Source of the DNA: an uncultured Porphyromonadaceae bacterium
GTDB taxonomy: Bacteria; Bacteroidota; Bacteroidia; Bacteroidales; Muribaculaceae
Assembly (NCBI GenBank): GCA_946414395.1
Contig: CAMKOE010000001.1
Span: 124,001-188,000, forward strand
Direction: 5' to 3'
Length of the DNA stretch: 64,000 nt
Shown here: one piece after another, positions 1-8,221 of the stretch
How positions within the stretch are numbered: position 1 is the first letter of the stretch
Layout of the letters: each line of letters opens with the position of its first letter
Translations under genes and position numbers: made by a program
Notes under the pieces: model-generated
Databases searched by the model: none
Told to the model about the DNA's origin: nothing
Seen by the model: the letters and a program-made list of their open reading frames with translations, nothing else

Positions 1-2
1 AC

Positions 3-524
3 GACACATTCAAGCGTAAAAAAGATAAGGACAGGAAGAACGATGAGAAGAATCCGCCTCGCCAGAACATCAATAATGAATCACGTGACGGCAAGGATGA
101 GGAGGACAACAATAGCGGTGGCCCCACTACCGATCTGGAACTGATCGACGGCTACGCCAAGTGGGATTGCCCGTGGAACTTGACTGTGAATTATTCACTG
201 TCCTATGGCTACGGCGATTTCAACTATAAAAAGATGGAATATAATGGCCGGTGGACCCAGAACCTGAGTCTCAACGCCAGCATCAGACCCACTAAAAACT
301 GGTCGTTCTCGGCCTCGGCCAGTTACAATTTTGACACCCATAAAATCGCATACATGAATTGCAGCATCTCGCGGCAGATGCACTGCTTTGAGATGAGTGC
401 TAGTTTTGTTCCCGTGGGGCCCTACAAGAGTTACAACTTCCACATTGCTGTCAAGTCGTCCATCCTGCAGGATGTGAAGTATGACAAGCATTCCAGCATC
501 AACAATGGCGTCACCTGGTATTAA
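3..524 (+). CDS. lptD: LPS assembly protein LptD, C-terminal part (5' end outside window)
   Basis: An open frame enters from the left edge and ends at TAA 522-524, giving about 173 residues of C-terminus. It starts with a charged, low-complexity Lys/Asp/Asn loop (about residues 1-45), followed by alternating beta-strand sequence rich in Tyr, Trp, Asn and Ser. The tail holds the motif FVPVGPYKSYNFHIAVKSS and ends in aromatic Tyr, as expected for an outer-membrane barrel. In Bacteroidota LptD-like proteins the conserved end has this same form (Met-rich strand, then pro-Gly-pro-Tyr-Lys-Ser-Tyr). The protein would insert LPS into the outer leaflet, receiving it from the Lpt bridge powered by LptB (a candidate lptB lies at 35.2 kb). 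The next gene begins inside its 3' end. Family assignment from the C-terminus only. Confidence 0.75.
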   Translation, partial: DTFKRKKDKDRKNDEKNPPRQNINNESRDGKDEEDNNSGGPTTDLELIDGYAKWDCPWNLTVNYSLSYGYGDFNYKKMEYNGRWTQNLSLNASIRPTKNWSFSASASYNFDTHKIAYMNCSISRQMHCFEMSASFVPVGPYKSYNFHIAVKSSILQDVKYDKHSSINNGVTWY

Positions 525-1170
525 AAAGCGTCTTGTCCTGCTCTTGATGACACATTGCCTGTCCTTAGTGCTATTTGCCCGGGGCGATGCGCTTCAAGAG
601 GGTGATTTGCTCTTCTGCTGCAGCGAGGAGCCCAATGCCATCACGGCCGTGACGAGTGGGGTAGAACAGTTGCCCATCGACCATGTGGCCATCTTCCACC
701 GCATCGGTGGTGAGCACGGGCTGCCCTACGTTATCGAGGCGGTCAAGCCTTGCGTCCGGTTGACGCCCTTCATGACATTTGCCTCTTCCAACCCCTCGGT
801 GATTATTGGCCGGACGAACACTGATGTTGACATCCGTGCTTCTATCAGGCGATGCCTTGATATGGTGGGCAAGCCCTATGATGACTTGTACTTGCCGGGC
901 GATAGCGCTGTCTATTGCAGTGAATTGGTCCAGATGAACTATGTCACATCGAGGGGCGAACTGGTGTTTAATGCTATTCCCATGTCATTCCATGATGATT
1001 CAGGCCAGGTGACGGATTACTGGAATGCCTTCTACAAGCAGCGGGGAATGAAAGTGCCCGAGGGTGAGCCCGGGACCAATCCTGGGGAACTTTCACGCCG
1101 CCATCAAGTCACAATTATAGGCCGAATAAACTACTCCGACGATGATTTTTTGTTTCACTGGTACAGGTAA
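508..1170 (+). CDS. YiiX/YebB-like permuted papain-fold (NlpC/P60 superfamily) secreted hydrolase
   Basis: About 220 residues. The ATG at 508 is preferred because it gives a compact signal sequence (Lys-Lys-Arg then a Leu-rich core ending near Ala-Arg-Gly-Asp). An in-frame ATG at 481 would add nine residues. The mature part matches the permuted papain-fold family typified by YiiX: a His in DHVAIFHRIGG (about residue 59) comes before a Cys in VYCSELVQ (about residue 137), the order expected when the catalytic Cys and His are circularly permuted. Known relatives are lipid- or peptidoglycan-linked amidases, but the substrate here is not shown. The gene overlaps the 3' end of lptD by 17 nt and the next gene by 29 nt, so the three are probably co-translated. 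No promoter of its own is visible. Confidence 0.85.
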   Translation, partial: ASPGIKKRLVLLLMTHCLSLVLFARGDALQEGDLLFCCSEEPNAITAVTSGVEQLPIDHVAIFHRIGGEHGLPYVIEAVKPCVRLTPFMTFASSNPSVIIGRTNTDVDIRASIRRCLDMVGKPYDDLYLPGDSAVYCSELVQMNYVTSRGELVFNAIPMSFHDDSGQVTDYWNAFYKQRGMKVPEGEPGTNPGELSRRHQVTIIGRINYSDDDFLFHWYR

Positions 1171-1936
1171 CACGGGTTTTATAGCCCAGCGATTGGCCCA
1201 GGCGACGGGCGAACGCCTTGTTTGGATTGCCAAGGCCATAGTCAACGGCGTTTTTCAATATCGGCTCGACAAGGAAGAGCGCATAGCCTTCTGTTTCCCC
1301 ATTCATGGCTGGAGACCGCCGTTTGTTGTGCGTGACTTTGTCGAAAGCCTCAAGTTGGACGGATACGTTGGGCAGTACTGTTATGCCTTTGCAACCTGTG
1401 GAGATGATGTGGGCCTGGCTTTTGATTACCTGGAAGAAGATCTTAACGGGATATGCGTCAGGCTCGATAGCGCATTCTCGGTCATCATGCCCGAAACCTA
1501 TAATTTCCCGTTCATCGATCAAATCGACACGCCCGAGTCTGCCCGCAGCAAGGTTGCAGCGGCATGTGCCCGCCTGGACAGCATTTTGCCCGATATCATC
1601 GAGCGGCGCAGGGGCGTGAGGAAGTTCAATAAGAGCCGCTGGCCACGCATCAACAGCCGCCTGCTGGGCAGTTTCTTTCTCAAGCACTGGGTTACCGACT
1701 CCAAATTCACTGTTGCCCCCGATGCATGCATCCACTGCGGGAAGTGTGCCAGTGTTTGCCCCGTTGGCAATATCAAGTGTGACCCGCTGGGTTCCCCAGT
1801 GTGGCAGAATAATGGATTATGCACCACATGCTTTTCTTGTTATCACCATTGTCCGGCCCACGCGATTGACTTTGGTGGCCGCACCCGGGGCAAACGCCAG
1901 TATTTCTTCAATAACGACCTCCTAAACGACTTGTAG
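1142..1936 (+). CDS. EFR1-type flavodoxin-ferredoxin fusion protein
   Basis: This 264-residue protein begins with an FMN-binding flavodoxin-like loop (CFTGTGNTG, residues 4-12) and ends with a two-cluster ferredoxin domain. The first [4Fe-4S] motif is CIHCGKCASVCP (Cys 196, 199, 202, 206) and the second is CTTCFSCYHHCP (Cys 227, 230, 233, 237). This arrangement defines EFR1 family ferredoxins, soluble electron carriers common in anaerobes, whose redox partners are generally unknown. It overlaps the upstream papain-fold gene by 29 nt in another frame, suggesting translational coupling. Length is normal for the family. The physiological acceptor cannot be deduced from the sequence. Confidence 0.9.
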   Translation: MIFCFTGTGNTGFIAQRLAQATGERLVWIAKAIVNGVFQYRLDKEERIAFCFPIHGWRPPFVVRDFVESLKLDGYVGQYCYAFATCGDDVGLAFDYLEEDLNGICVRLDSAFSVIMPETYNFPFIDQIDTPESARSKVAAACARLDSILPDIIERRRGVRKFNKSRWPRINSRLLGSFFLKHWVTDSKFTVAPDACIHCGKCASVCPVGNIKCDPLGSPVWQNNGLCTTCFSCYHHCPAHAIDFGGRTRGKRQYFFNNDLLNDL

Positions 1937-1981
1937 TCAAAAAAATTGTCATCAATCCACCGGCGGCTGGAAACTTTTTTG

Positions 1982-1989
1982 TAATTTTG
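1982..1989 (+). promoter_or_regulatory. -7 box of LysE gene promoter
   Basis: TAATTTTG is an exact match to the Bacteroidota -7 consensus TAnnTTTG. Transcription would start near 1995, about 20 nt before the GTG at 2015, which supports that unusual start. No clear -33 TTTG is seen. Confidence 0.55.
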
Positions 1990-2014
1990 TACGTTTAACT
2001 GAGAAATCTCTTGA

Positions 2015-2671
2015 GTGGGTACAATCCTATCCATATTAATTGGCTGTGTGTCAATAGGTATTTTCCTGTCGGCACCCATGGGGCCTATTGGTATCCTGTG
2101 CATCCAGCGCACCCTTAATAATGGCCGTCGTTCGGGCTTTTTCACAGGTGTGGGCGCCGCAGCGAGCGATTTGTTCTATTGTCTGCTCGTTGGGCTAGGT
2201 ATTTCACTGGTCACCGATTTCATTGCCAATCATGTCAATATCCTGCAGATTGTGGGCAGCATCATCCTGATTGCCTATGCTATCTACATGATTGTTCACA
2301 ATCCCGTCAGCCAGATTAAGGAGAGCATCGACCCGCGCAATGATCGCTGGCGTGACATGGTGACAGGTTTCCTGTTCACCTTGAGCAACCCGCTCATCAT
2401 GTTCCTGATTATCCCCCTGTTCGCGCGATTCAACTTCCCGCTGCCCGAGTACAGGTTCTACCACATTATCCTGGGTTATGCCTCAATTGTGTTGGGGGCG
2501 TTATTGTGGTGGGCGGTCATCACGTTTTTTGTCGATAAGGTGCGCACCCACTTCAACATCCGTTCCATGTGGCTCATCAACCGCATCATCGGCACAATCA
2601 TCCTGATACTGTCACTTTATGGTTTAATCACCGGTGTCATTGCCTATCTGCAGCAACTGGGCATCATCTGA
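2015..2671 (+). CDS. LysE/RhtB family amino-acid exporter
   Basis: This is a 218-residue polytopic inner-membrane protein with about six hydrophobic segments. The N-terminal hairpin carries the LysE-family signature (APMGPIGILCIQRTLNNGRR, residues 20-39), a Pro/Gly-rich reentrant turn followed by a basic loop. The family exports amino acids or related small metabolites using the proton motive force; the substrate cannot be read from the sequence. Translation starts at GTG 2015; no upstream ATG keeps the signature in frame, and a -7 promoter box lies 26 nt upstream. It is a single-gene unit closed by a strong hairpin that also serves the convergent butyrate kinase gene. Confidence 0.88.
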   Translation: MGTILSILIGCVSIGIFLSAPMGPIGILCIQRTLNNGRRSGFFTGVGAAASDLFYCLLVGLGISLVTDFIANHVNILQIVGSIILIAYAIYMIVHNPVSQIKESIDPRNDRWRDMVTGFLFTLSNPLIMFLIIPLFARFNFPLPEYRFYHIILGYASIVLGALLWWAVITFFVDKVRTHFNIRSMWLINRIIGTIILILSLYGLITGVIAYLQQLGII

Positions 2672-2685
2672 CCGGCATAAGAATC

Positions 2686-2727
2686 ATCAAACGGGGACAA
2701 AACTCTAGAGTCTTGTCCCCGTTTGAT
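2686..2727. terminator. Bidirectional hairpin between LysE gene and buk
   Basis: Perfect 15-bp arms ATCAAACGGGGACAA (2686-2700) and TTGTCCCCGTTTGAT (2713-2727) flank a 12-nt loop. The loop contains the palindrome ACTCTAGAGT. It lies between convergent genes. Confidence 0.7.
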
Positions 2728-2760
2728 ATGTTAACTGGATCCAGCGATCGGGTAGGGAAA

Positions 2761-3813
2761 TCAATACTTGCCCACCTCAATCTCGCCACGCAGGGCTGCA
2801 GCGGCATTGTCTGCCAGTGCCGACATCTCGTCCTCACCAGGATAGACATGCACGGGAGCCATCCAGCCGACGCGTTTCTTCAACTCGTCAACGATATAAC
2901 TCCAGTAAGCGATGCCGCCAGTGATGATGATGGCGTCCATCTTGCCGCAAAGCACAGCGCCTTTCTCGGCAATGGCCTTAGCGATATGGTAAATCATGGA
3001 ATCCACGACCAGTCTGGCCTTCTCGTCACCGTTGTCCATGCGCTTTTCAACCTCAATCATGTCGGTTGTGCCCAGGTGTGAGAACACGCCACCCTTGCCC
3101 GAAAGCATCTTGATGATCTGCTCCTTGGTGTACTCGCCACTGAAGCACAGGTTCACCAGGTCACGGGCAGGCAGGCTACCGGCACGCTCGGGTGAGAACG
3201 GGCCCTCACCGTCCAGGCAGTTGTTCACGTCAACGGCACGGCCGTGATCGTGGGCAGCAACCGAGATACCACCACCCAGGTGGGCAATAATCAGGTTCAG
3301 GTCCTCATAGCGCTTGCCATTCTCCTTGGCAAAGCGGCGGGCGATGGCGCGCTGGTTGAGCGCGTGCCAGATGCTGATGCGCGAGAACATGGCATTGCCG
3401 CAGACGCGGGCATAGTCATTCAACTCATCGGACACTGCAGGGTCGGCGATATAGCAGGGGCATTCACCATTTGAAATCTCGCGGGCAATGACACAACCCA
3501 GGTCGGTGGCATGCTGATGTTCGGATTCAAATGTAGCCTTGATCATATTCTCGTCGATGGCATACACGCCGCAGGGAACAGGCTTGGTCAAGCCGCCGCG
3601 GGCGACGATAGCGTCAAACTTGGTGGGGATACCTGCCTTCTCAAGTTCGCCCAGAATCATCTGACGGCGGAAATCGAGTTGGTCGGTGATTTTGGGGAAC
3701 GGGGCAAGTTCCTCGGCGGTGTGCCTGATGGTCTTCTGCAAACGTGCCTCGCCATTTTCAAAAACAGCAATCTTGGTTGAAGTGGAACCGGGATTAATGA
3801 CTAAAATAATCAT
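2761..3813 (-). CDS. buk: Butyrate kinase
   Basis: This 350-residue protein belongs to the acetokinase (ASKHA) family. It starts with the phosphate-binding segment INPGSTSTKIAVFENGE (residues 6-22) and has the second nucleotide-binding region AHLGGGISVAAHDHGRAVDV (about residues 190-210) plus a late IITGGIAYW motif. Butyrate kinase converts butyryl phosphate and ADP to butyrate and ATP in the cytoplasm. It lies 45 nt downstream of ptb on the same strand, the usual ptb-buk pair. Close relatives also accept isobutyryl or propionyl phosphate, so the physiological acid is uncertain. Length is standard (about 350-360 residues). Confidence 0.93.
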   Translation of the reverse strand: MIILVINPGSTSTKIAVFENGEARLQKTIRHTAEELAPFPKITDQLDFRRQMILGELEKAGIPTKFDAIVARGGLTKPVPCGVYAIDENMIKATFESEHQHATDLGCVIAREISNGECPCYIADPAVSDELNDYARVCGNAMFSRISIWHALNQRAIARRFAKENGKRYEDLNLIIAHLGGGISVAAHDHGRAVDVNNCLDGEGPFSPERAGSLPARDLVNLCFSGEYTKEQIIKMLSGKGGVFSHLGTTDMIEVEKRMDNGDEKARLVVDSMIYHIAKAIAEKGAVLCGKMDAIIITGGIAYWSYIVDELKKRVGWMAPVHVYPGEDEMSALADNAAAALRGEIEVGKY

Positions 3814-3858
3814 GGGTATGTTAGTTGAAAAATGTAATTATTAATGTTGGACATGCAA

Positions 3859-4770
3859 TTATTCGGCGGCCATGGTGGCTACAGCGAGGCTGTAGAACTT
3901 AGACTGGCTGCTGTCGGCGCGTGAGGGCACGACGGCAGGGCACTTGGCACCCAGGAGCAGGCCAGCGGTGCTGGCGCCGGCAAACAGGGTGATAGCCTTG
4001 TAGAAGACGTTACCGGCCTCGATGTCGGGCATGATGAGCACATCACTGTCACCCTGCAGGGGAGATGAGAGGCCCTTGGCCTCCATGGCGTGCATGCTGC
4101 ATGCGCACTTGGCGTCAAGAGGACCGTCAACGATGCACTTGCCGAGTTCACCCTTGTTGGCCATCTCGATGATCACGGGATAGTCCTCGGTGAAGGGGAA
4201 ATGCTTGCCGTTAACCTTCTCGGTGCAGTGGATGAGGGCTACCTTGGGCTCTTCGATACCGAAGTTGCGGGCCACGTTAGACATGTATTTCACCATCTCG
4301 ATGCGCTGTTCGCGATTGGGATAAGGAATCACGGCAGCATCGGTGAAGATCAAGAACTTGTGATAACTGGGAATGGAAGCCACTGCAGCATGGGTGAGCA
4401 CGTTGCCCTTGGGCAGAATGCCGGTTTCCTTGTTGAGCACGGCACGCAGCAGGTTGTCGGTGTTGATGAGGCCCTTCATCAGCACGTCGGCTTTGTTTTC
4501 ACGCACGAGGGCGACGGCCTTGGCAGCGGCATCGTCGGCGTCACTGGCATCAACATAACTGATGCTGGCAGCAAAGGGTTTCAGTGCCTCGTTGGCCTTG
4601 AGTTTTTCCTCGCAGCCCACAAAGATGGCCTCGATGAATCCGGCCTCAAGTGCCATGGCACATGCGGCGGGAGTCTTCTCGTCGGCTGCCCAAACGACAG
4701 CAACACGTTTCTTTACATTGTTCTCCTTGAGGTGAGCAATCAACTCGTCGAAATTCTTAATGGTATTCAT
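3859..4770 (-). CDS. ptb: Phosphate butyryltransferase (phosphotransacylase family)
   Basis: This 303-residue protein of the PTA/PTB family contains LMKGLINTDNLLRAVL (about residues 97-112), the C-terminal AGNVFYKAITLFAGASTAGL segment and the LLGAKCPAVVPSRADSS motif that lines the CoA site. It interconverts butyryl-CoA plus phosphate with butyryl phosphate plus CoA. With the downstream buk it gives substrate-level ATP from an acyl-CoA. It is first in the two-gene unit, and a -7 box on the minus strand lies about 45 nt upstream. A broader acyl-CoA range is possible. No upstream crotonyl-CoA pathway genes are present in this window, so butyrate output cannot be concluded. Confidence 0.9.
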   Translation of the reverse strand: MNTIKNFDELIAHLKENNVKKRVAVVWAADEKTPAACAMALEAGFIEAIFVGCEEKLKANEALKPFAASISYVDASDADDAAAKAVALVRENKADVLMKGLINTDNLLRAVLNKETGILPKGNVLTHAAVASIPSYHKFLIFTDAAVIPYPNREQRIEMVKYMSNVARNFGIEEPKVALIHCTEKVNGKHFPFTEDYPVIIEMANKGELGKCIVDGPLDAKCACSMHAMEAKGLSSPLQGDSDVLIMPDIEAGNVFYKAITLFAGASTAGLLLGAKCPAVVPSRADSSQSKFYSLAVATMAAE

Positions 4771-4813
4771 TAATGTATGTAATGTATAAAAGAAGTTAAT
4801 GGTTTTCGATGCC

Positions 4814-4845
4814 CAAAATTACTACATTTTTGCCACATAGCACAA
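4814..4845 (-). promoter_or_regulatory. ptb-buk promoter
   Basis: Read on the minus strand, TAATTTTG (4814-4821) matches TAnnTTTG exactly. A TTG (4843-4845) sits 21 nt upstream as a partial -33 box. The transcript would begin near 4808. Confidence 0.55.
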
Positions 4846-4893
4846 TTTTTGGGGAGTTTTTATTCATTTAGCCGATAAGTAAAAAAAAAGTAT

Positions 4894-4901
4894 TACATTT
4901 G
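4894..4901 (+). promoter_or_regulatory. -7 box of tatAC promoter
   Basis: TACATTTG matches TAnnTTTG exactly and lies 11 nt before the tatA ATG at 4913. The resulting leader is very short (about 7 nt). Confidence 0.5.
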
Positions 4902-4912
4902 CATCAACATTA

Positions 4913-5152
4913 ATGATTAATTCTCAAGTAACTATGATACTGAATGGATTACTGGCGTTTCTGAACCTTGGAACCGGCGAGATCATCGCCATCGTTGTTG
5001 TCATTCTGCTCCTATTCGGCGGGAAAAAGATTCCCGAACTCATGCGTGGACTGGGCAAGGGCGTCAAGAGTTTCAAGCAGGGGATGAACGAAGTGGAAGA
5101 CGAAATAAAAAAACCGCTGGAGGAACTCGATAGAAACGACGAGAAGAAGTAG
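4913..5152 (+). CDS. tatA: Twin-arginine translocase subunit TatA
   Basis: This 79-residue protein has the TatA layout: a short N-terminal region, one transmembrane helix (about residues 21-38, IIAIVVVILLLFGGKKIP), the FGGKKIPELMRGLGKG hinge and an amphipathic helix with a charged C-terminal tail rich in Glu, Lys and Asp. TatA oligomerises to form the conduit for folded proteins carrying RR signal peptides. Its stop TAG shares the last G with the GTG start of tatC, so the two are translationally coupled. No separate tatB is present; in Bacteroidota a single TatA-type protein commonly serves with TatC. An in-frame ATG seven codons later (4934) is an alternative start. Confidence 0.93.
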   Translation: MINSQVTMILNGLLAFLNLGTGEIIAIVVVILLLFGGKKIPELMRGLGKGVKSFKQGMNEVEDEIKKPLEELDRNDEKK

Positions 5153-5961
5153 TGGCCCAAGAGCAGTTACAGGAGATGTCCTTCTGGGACCACATCGACG
5201 CGTTGCGCTCGGTGCTGGTTCGCATTGTCGTTGTCCTGGTGGTCGCGGCAGTTGTGCTGTTTGGCGCGATGCCCTATCTGTTTGACAACGTGATCCTGGC
5301 TCCCTGCCATGGCGATTTTGTCCTGTATCGGCTCTTTGAACGCATGACGTCGTCCGTTTCCTGGTTACCAGGCTTCACGACCGCTGGTTTTGAGGTCGAG
5401 TTGATCAACATCAAGTTGGCATCCCAGTTTTTTATCCACATGTCCACCTCGTTCTGGCTGGCACTGGTGCTGATGTTCCCCTTTGTCCTCTATGAGTTAT
5501 GGACCTTTATCGCTCCGGCACTGTATCCTCATGAGAAGCGTGGTGTCAAGACCGCATTCCTCATTGGTTGCCTGATGTTCTTCCTGGGCGTCGCTGTAGG
5601 CTATTTCATCGTGTTTCCCGTGACGTTGCGTTTTCTGGCCGACTATCACGTCAGCCAGATGGTTCCCAATCAGATCTCTCTCGACAGTTACATGGACACA
5701 TTCCTGATGCTGATATTTGTCATGGGCATCATCTTTGAATTACCGCTAGTTTCATGGCTATTGGGGGTATTGGGTGTATTGAACCGCTCATTCTTCAGGA
5801 ACTACAGGCGGCACGCGATTGTCGTGCTGCTGGCCCTGGCCGCAATCATTACCCCAACGGGAGACCCCTTCACACTCATGGTCGTCTTTCTGCCGATTTA
5901 CATCCTGTTTGAAATCAGCGCCTATCTTGTACCTAAATCCCAACCCCAGGCCGACGAATAG
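5152..5961 (+). CDS. tatC: Twin-arginine translocase subunit TatC
   Basis: This 269-residue protein has six transmembrane segments. The N-terminal MSFWDHIDALRSVLVRI is the Bacteroidota form of the FxxHLxELRxR motif that binds the RR signal peptide; the usual Glu is Ala here, and it is presumably replaced functionally by neighbours. The long periplasmic loop between TM1 and TM2 (about residues 50-85) and the ALYPHEKRG cytoplasmic loop are typical. Translation begins at GTG 5152, one base overlapping the tatA stop. It forms the receptor part of the Tat translocon in the inner membrane. No obvious terminator follows; the next 115 nt are AT-rich up to the next promoter. Confidence 0.94.
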   Translation: MAQEQLQEMSFWDHIDALRSVLVRIVVVLVVAAVVLFGAMPYLFDNVILAPCHGDFVLYRLFERMTSSVSWLPGFTTAGFEVELINIKLASQFFIHMSTSFWLALVLMFPFVLYELWTFIAPALYPHEKRGVKTAFLIGCLMFFLGVAVGYFIVFPVTLRFLADYHVSQMVPNQISLDSYMDTFLMLIFVMGIIFELPLVSWLLGVLGVLNRSFFRNYRRHAIVVLLALAAIITPTGDPFTLMVVFLPIYILFEISAYLVPKSQPQADE

Positions 5962-6076
5962 CCGACCATTCACATACTGTTCTCTAAAACTAACCAGAAT
6001 CGGTAGTTTTTCGTGTCTTGAAATAAAACTGCAATAAATTATTGGCAAAAATGTAAAATTAGTAAAGAAAATGTAT

Positions 6077-6084
6077 TATTTTTG
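6077..6084 (+). promoter_or_regulatory. -7 box of the first dockerin protein gene
   Basis: TATTTTTG matches TAnnTTTG. It would give a leader of about 140 nt before ATG 6229. Inside that leader AAACAG (6133-6138) can pair with CTGTTT (6177-6182), which runs into a T tract, a weak attenuator-like arrangement. Confidence 0.45.
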
Positions 6085-6228
6085 CCAAAAATAAAACATA
6101 ACCAAGTCAATAATGCCTCAAACCCTTATTTAAAACAGTCGATATTCAGACTCAGAGGCCATTTGATAGTGTTCATCTGTTTTTTAGTGTTAACTCCATA
6201 TTTTATTAATTTTTAAATTCTAACATTT

Positions 6229-7911
6229 ATGAAAAAATTATTGTTCTTATTGTTAGGTGCCGCAGTTGCTGTATCAGCATCGGCAGGCATAACCCGTACA
6301 AACCTGGACAAGAAGGTTGCTAATCACAAGGCCTTGACGACCAAGGTGACTAAAGCCACCCGTGGCAACTCTGTGATCACACCTACTGTTCCTGGTCAAT
6401 TCTTCGGATGGGACAGGCAGGCTAAAGCCTTGTTGAGGTCCGATCAGGCCATTACCTGGGACTTTGAGGACGCTGCTCAGTTTGCCGACTTCAATTGCAT
6501 TGACAACGATGGTGACGGCTATAACTGGTACTATCACAGCAACACTGGCTTGACTACTGGCCGGATGACCGCTCATGGTGGCGATGGCCTCATCTGCTCC
6601 GAGAGTTTCCACAACAATGAAGACGGCTCTGGTGGCACGGCTCTCACCCCCGACAACTGGCTGGTTTCTCCCGAGGTGACCCTGGGTGGTGTTTTGAGTC
6701 TCTGGGCTATGGGACAGGATGCCAATTATTGTGATGAGGTATTTGGCGTATATATTTGCGTCGGCACCCCCAGTGGTGTTACCGATTTTGTTCAGGTAGG
6801 CGCCGATATCACTGTCACTGGTGAATATGTAAATTATGAATTTGACCTGAGCGCTTATCAGGGCCAGGTAGGTCACTTCGCTATCGTTCACCACAACGTG
6901 TCTGACATGTTCATCCTGAATGTCGATGACATCGTTCTGGATGCTGGCGCCGTGATCTTGCCTACTCCTGCTGTTCCTGAGGTATCTGTTACTCCTGCCG
7001 CAACCACTGCCGATGTAGCATGGGCCGCCGATGAGGCCGCCGATGGCTGGGACCTGCGCTACAGGCCCTATGTTGACGTCATGGGCAACCCCATTGACTG
7101 TCACTTCACCCTTGACTCCTACGAGCAGGATATGGCTAACTGGTCTATCTATGATGCCGATGGCGATGGCAACTACTGGGGCTTAGCCTATTCAGATGAC
7201 ACTCATACCGACGTTTGCCTCTACTCTGAATCATGGTCCTATGATACTTATAGCGCCCTTACCCCCGACAACTACCTGATTTCGGCTGACCTCTACCTGA
7301 AGGGCATTCTGCGTTTCACCTATTGGGGCGCTTCCAACACCTATGTAGAGAATTTCATGGTTTACGCTTTGGTTGGTGAAAATCTGTATCCTCTCGCCGA
7401 TGCCGACTATGTTACCTCGACGACTCACCAGACTGTAGAGATTGATCTGAGCCAGTTCGGTGGTGAAGTCGGTTGCATCGTCTTCCGTCACTATAACTGC
7501 AGCGACCAGATGGCCATGTATCTTGACGACATCTTCATCGGTGATCCCAATGCCGAGGTTGTTGAACCTGCCGAGTGGATCTATGTCAACAACTTGACCG
7601 AGCCCAACTACACCATCGAGGGCTTGACTCCCGAGACCGAGTATGAGGTTCAGGTAATGGCTTACAATGAGGCTCATGAGTCAGCATGGAGCAATATTGT
7701 GAACTTCTGGACCACCGAAGAGGTTGTTGAGCAATTTGAACTGGGTGATGTTAACCACGACGGTGCCGTGAACATCTCGGACGTTACCGCTCTTATCGAC
7801 TACATCCTTGGTAATGGCGAAATCTTTGTCGAACAAGCCGATCTGACGCAAGACGGTGCTGTGAATATCAGCGATGTTACGAACTTGATCGACAAGATTC
7901 TTGGCAACTGA
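6229..7911 (+). CDS. Secreted multidomain protein with two choice-of-anchor/cleaved-adhesin domains, FN3 and C-terminal dockerin
   Basis: 560 residues. Residues 1-20 are a classical signal peptide (Lys-Lys, Leu-rich core, Ala-Ser-Ala-Gly). Two related beta-sandwich modules follow: about 80-245 (WDFEDAAQFADF start, LTPDNWLVSPEV, LNVDDIVLDAG end) and about 290-440 (LTPDNYLISADL, MYLDDIFIGD end), both like choice-of-anchor J/cleaved-adhesin domains. A split FN3-like module shows DLRYRPY near 275 and the closing strand ITPETEYEVQVMAYNE-like segment near 465. Residues 505-560 are a type I dockerin with two calcium loops, DVNHDGAVNISD and DLTQDGAVNISD, each followed by a LID helix. Probably a surface or exported carbohydrate- or protein-binding factor. 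No enzyme motif is seen and no cohesin is present in the window. Confidence 0.85.
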   Translation: MKKLLFLLLGAAVAVSASAGITRTNLDKKVANHKALTTKVTKATRGNSVITPTVPGQFFGWDRQAKALLRSDQAITWDFEDAAQFADFNCIDNDGDGYNWYYHSNTGLTTGRMTAHGGDGLICSESFHNNEDGSGGTALTPDNWLVSPEVTLGGVLSLWAMGQDANYCDEVFGVYICVGTPSGVTDFVQVGADITVTGEYVNYEFDLSAYQGQVGHFAIVHHNVSDMFILNVDDIVLDAGAVILPTPAVPEVSVTPAATTADVAWAADEAADGWDLRYRPYVDVMGNPIDCHFTLDSYEQDMANWSIYDADGDGNYWGLAYSDDTHTDVCLYSESWSYDTYSALTPDNYLISADLYLKGILRFTYWGASNTYVENFMVYALVGENLYPLADADYVTSTTHQTVEIDLSQFGGEVGCIVFRHYNCSDQMAMYLDDIFIGDPNAEVVEPAEWIYVNNLTEPNYTIEGLTPETEYEVQVMAYNEAHESAWSNIVNFWTTEEVVEQFELGDVNHDGAVNISDVTALIDYILGNGEIFVEQADLTQDGAVNISDVTNLIDKILGN

Positions 7912-7952
7912 TGTTCGGATATATCTCTGAGTGATATAAGAGTTAATCCCTT

Positions 7953-7986
7953 CGAGGGTGCCATTCACATGGCATCCTCGATTTTA
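7953..7986 (+). terminator. Terminator after first dockerin gene
   Basis: CGAGGGTGCCAT (7953-7964) pairs with ATGGCATCCTCG (7969-7980), with one G-T wobble and a TCAC loop. ATTTTA follows. Confidence 0.7.
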
Positions 7987-8221
7987 TACTATTGAATTTG
8001 TTTTTCAATCCAGTGGTGAATATAATTGATATTGAATTTGGCCCGAACCCTGCGGGGCTAATGCTGATTTCACGAATTAGTTATATTTTATCACGAATAG
8101 TGTTGATTTTTTTCTTAAAAATACGTTTTCTTAGCGAAATTGGCTTCGCCCAACTATAGGTTCGCTTTAAAACTTTTCAAGGCCAACTGCTATATTGTTT
8201 CCATATTTTGCTGAATTGTTG
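7987..8221. other. Non-coding AT-rich spacer between the dockerin genes
   Basis: No convincing reading frame. It holds a small hairpin, ATTGAA (7991-7996) with TTCAAT (8004-8009), and a direct repeat CACGAAT at 8071-8077 and 8092-8098 (21 nt apart). It also holds a nested fold, AGCGAA (8133-8138) with TTCGCT (8161-8166), enclosing TTGG/CCAA. The direct repeats could be an operator; no function is assigned. Confidence 0.4.

Noticed and set aside
6133-6182. Attenuator-like hairpin in the dockerin gene leader
   Set aside because: Only six base pairs with a 38-nt loop; not enough to call.
8133-8166. Structured RNA in the 8.1 kb spacer
   Set aside because: Short stems (AGCGAA/TTCGCT, TTGG/CCAA) in AT-rich sequence and upstream of the nearest promoter, so no transcript is assured.
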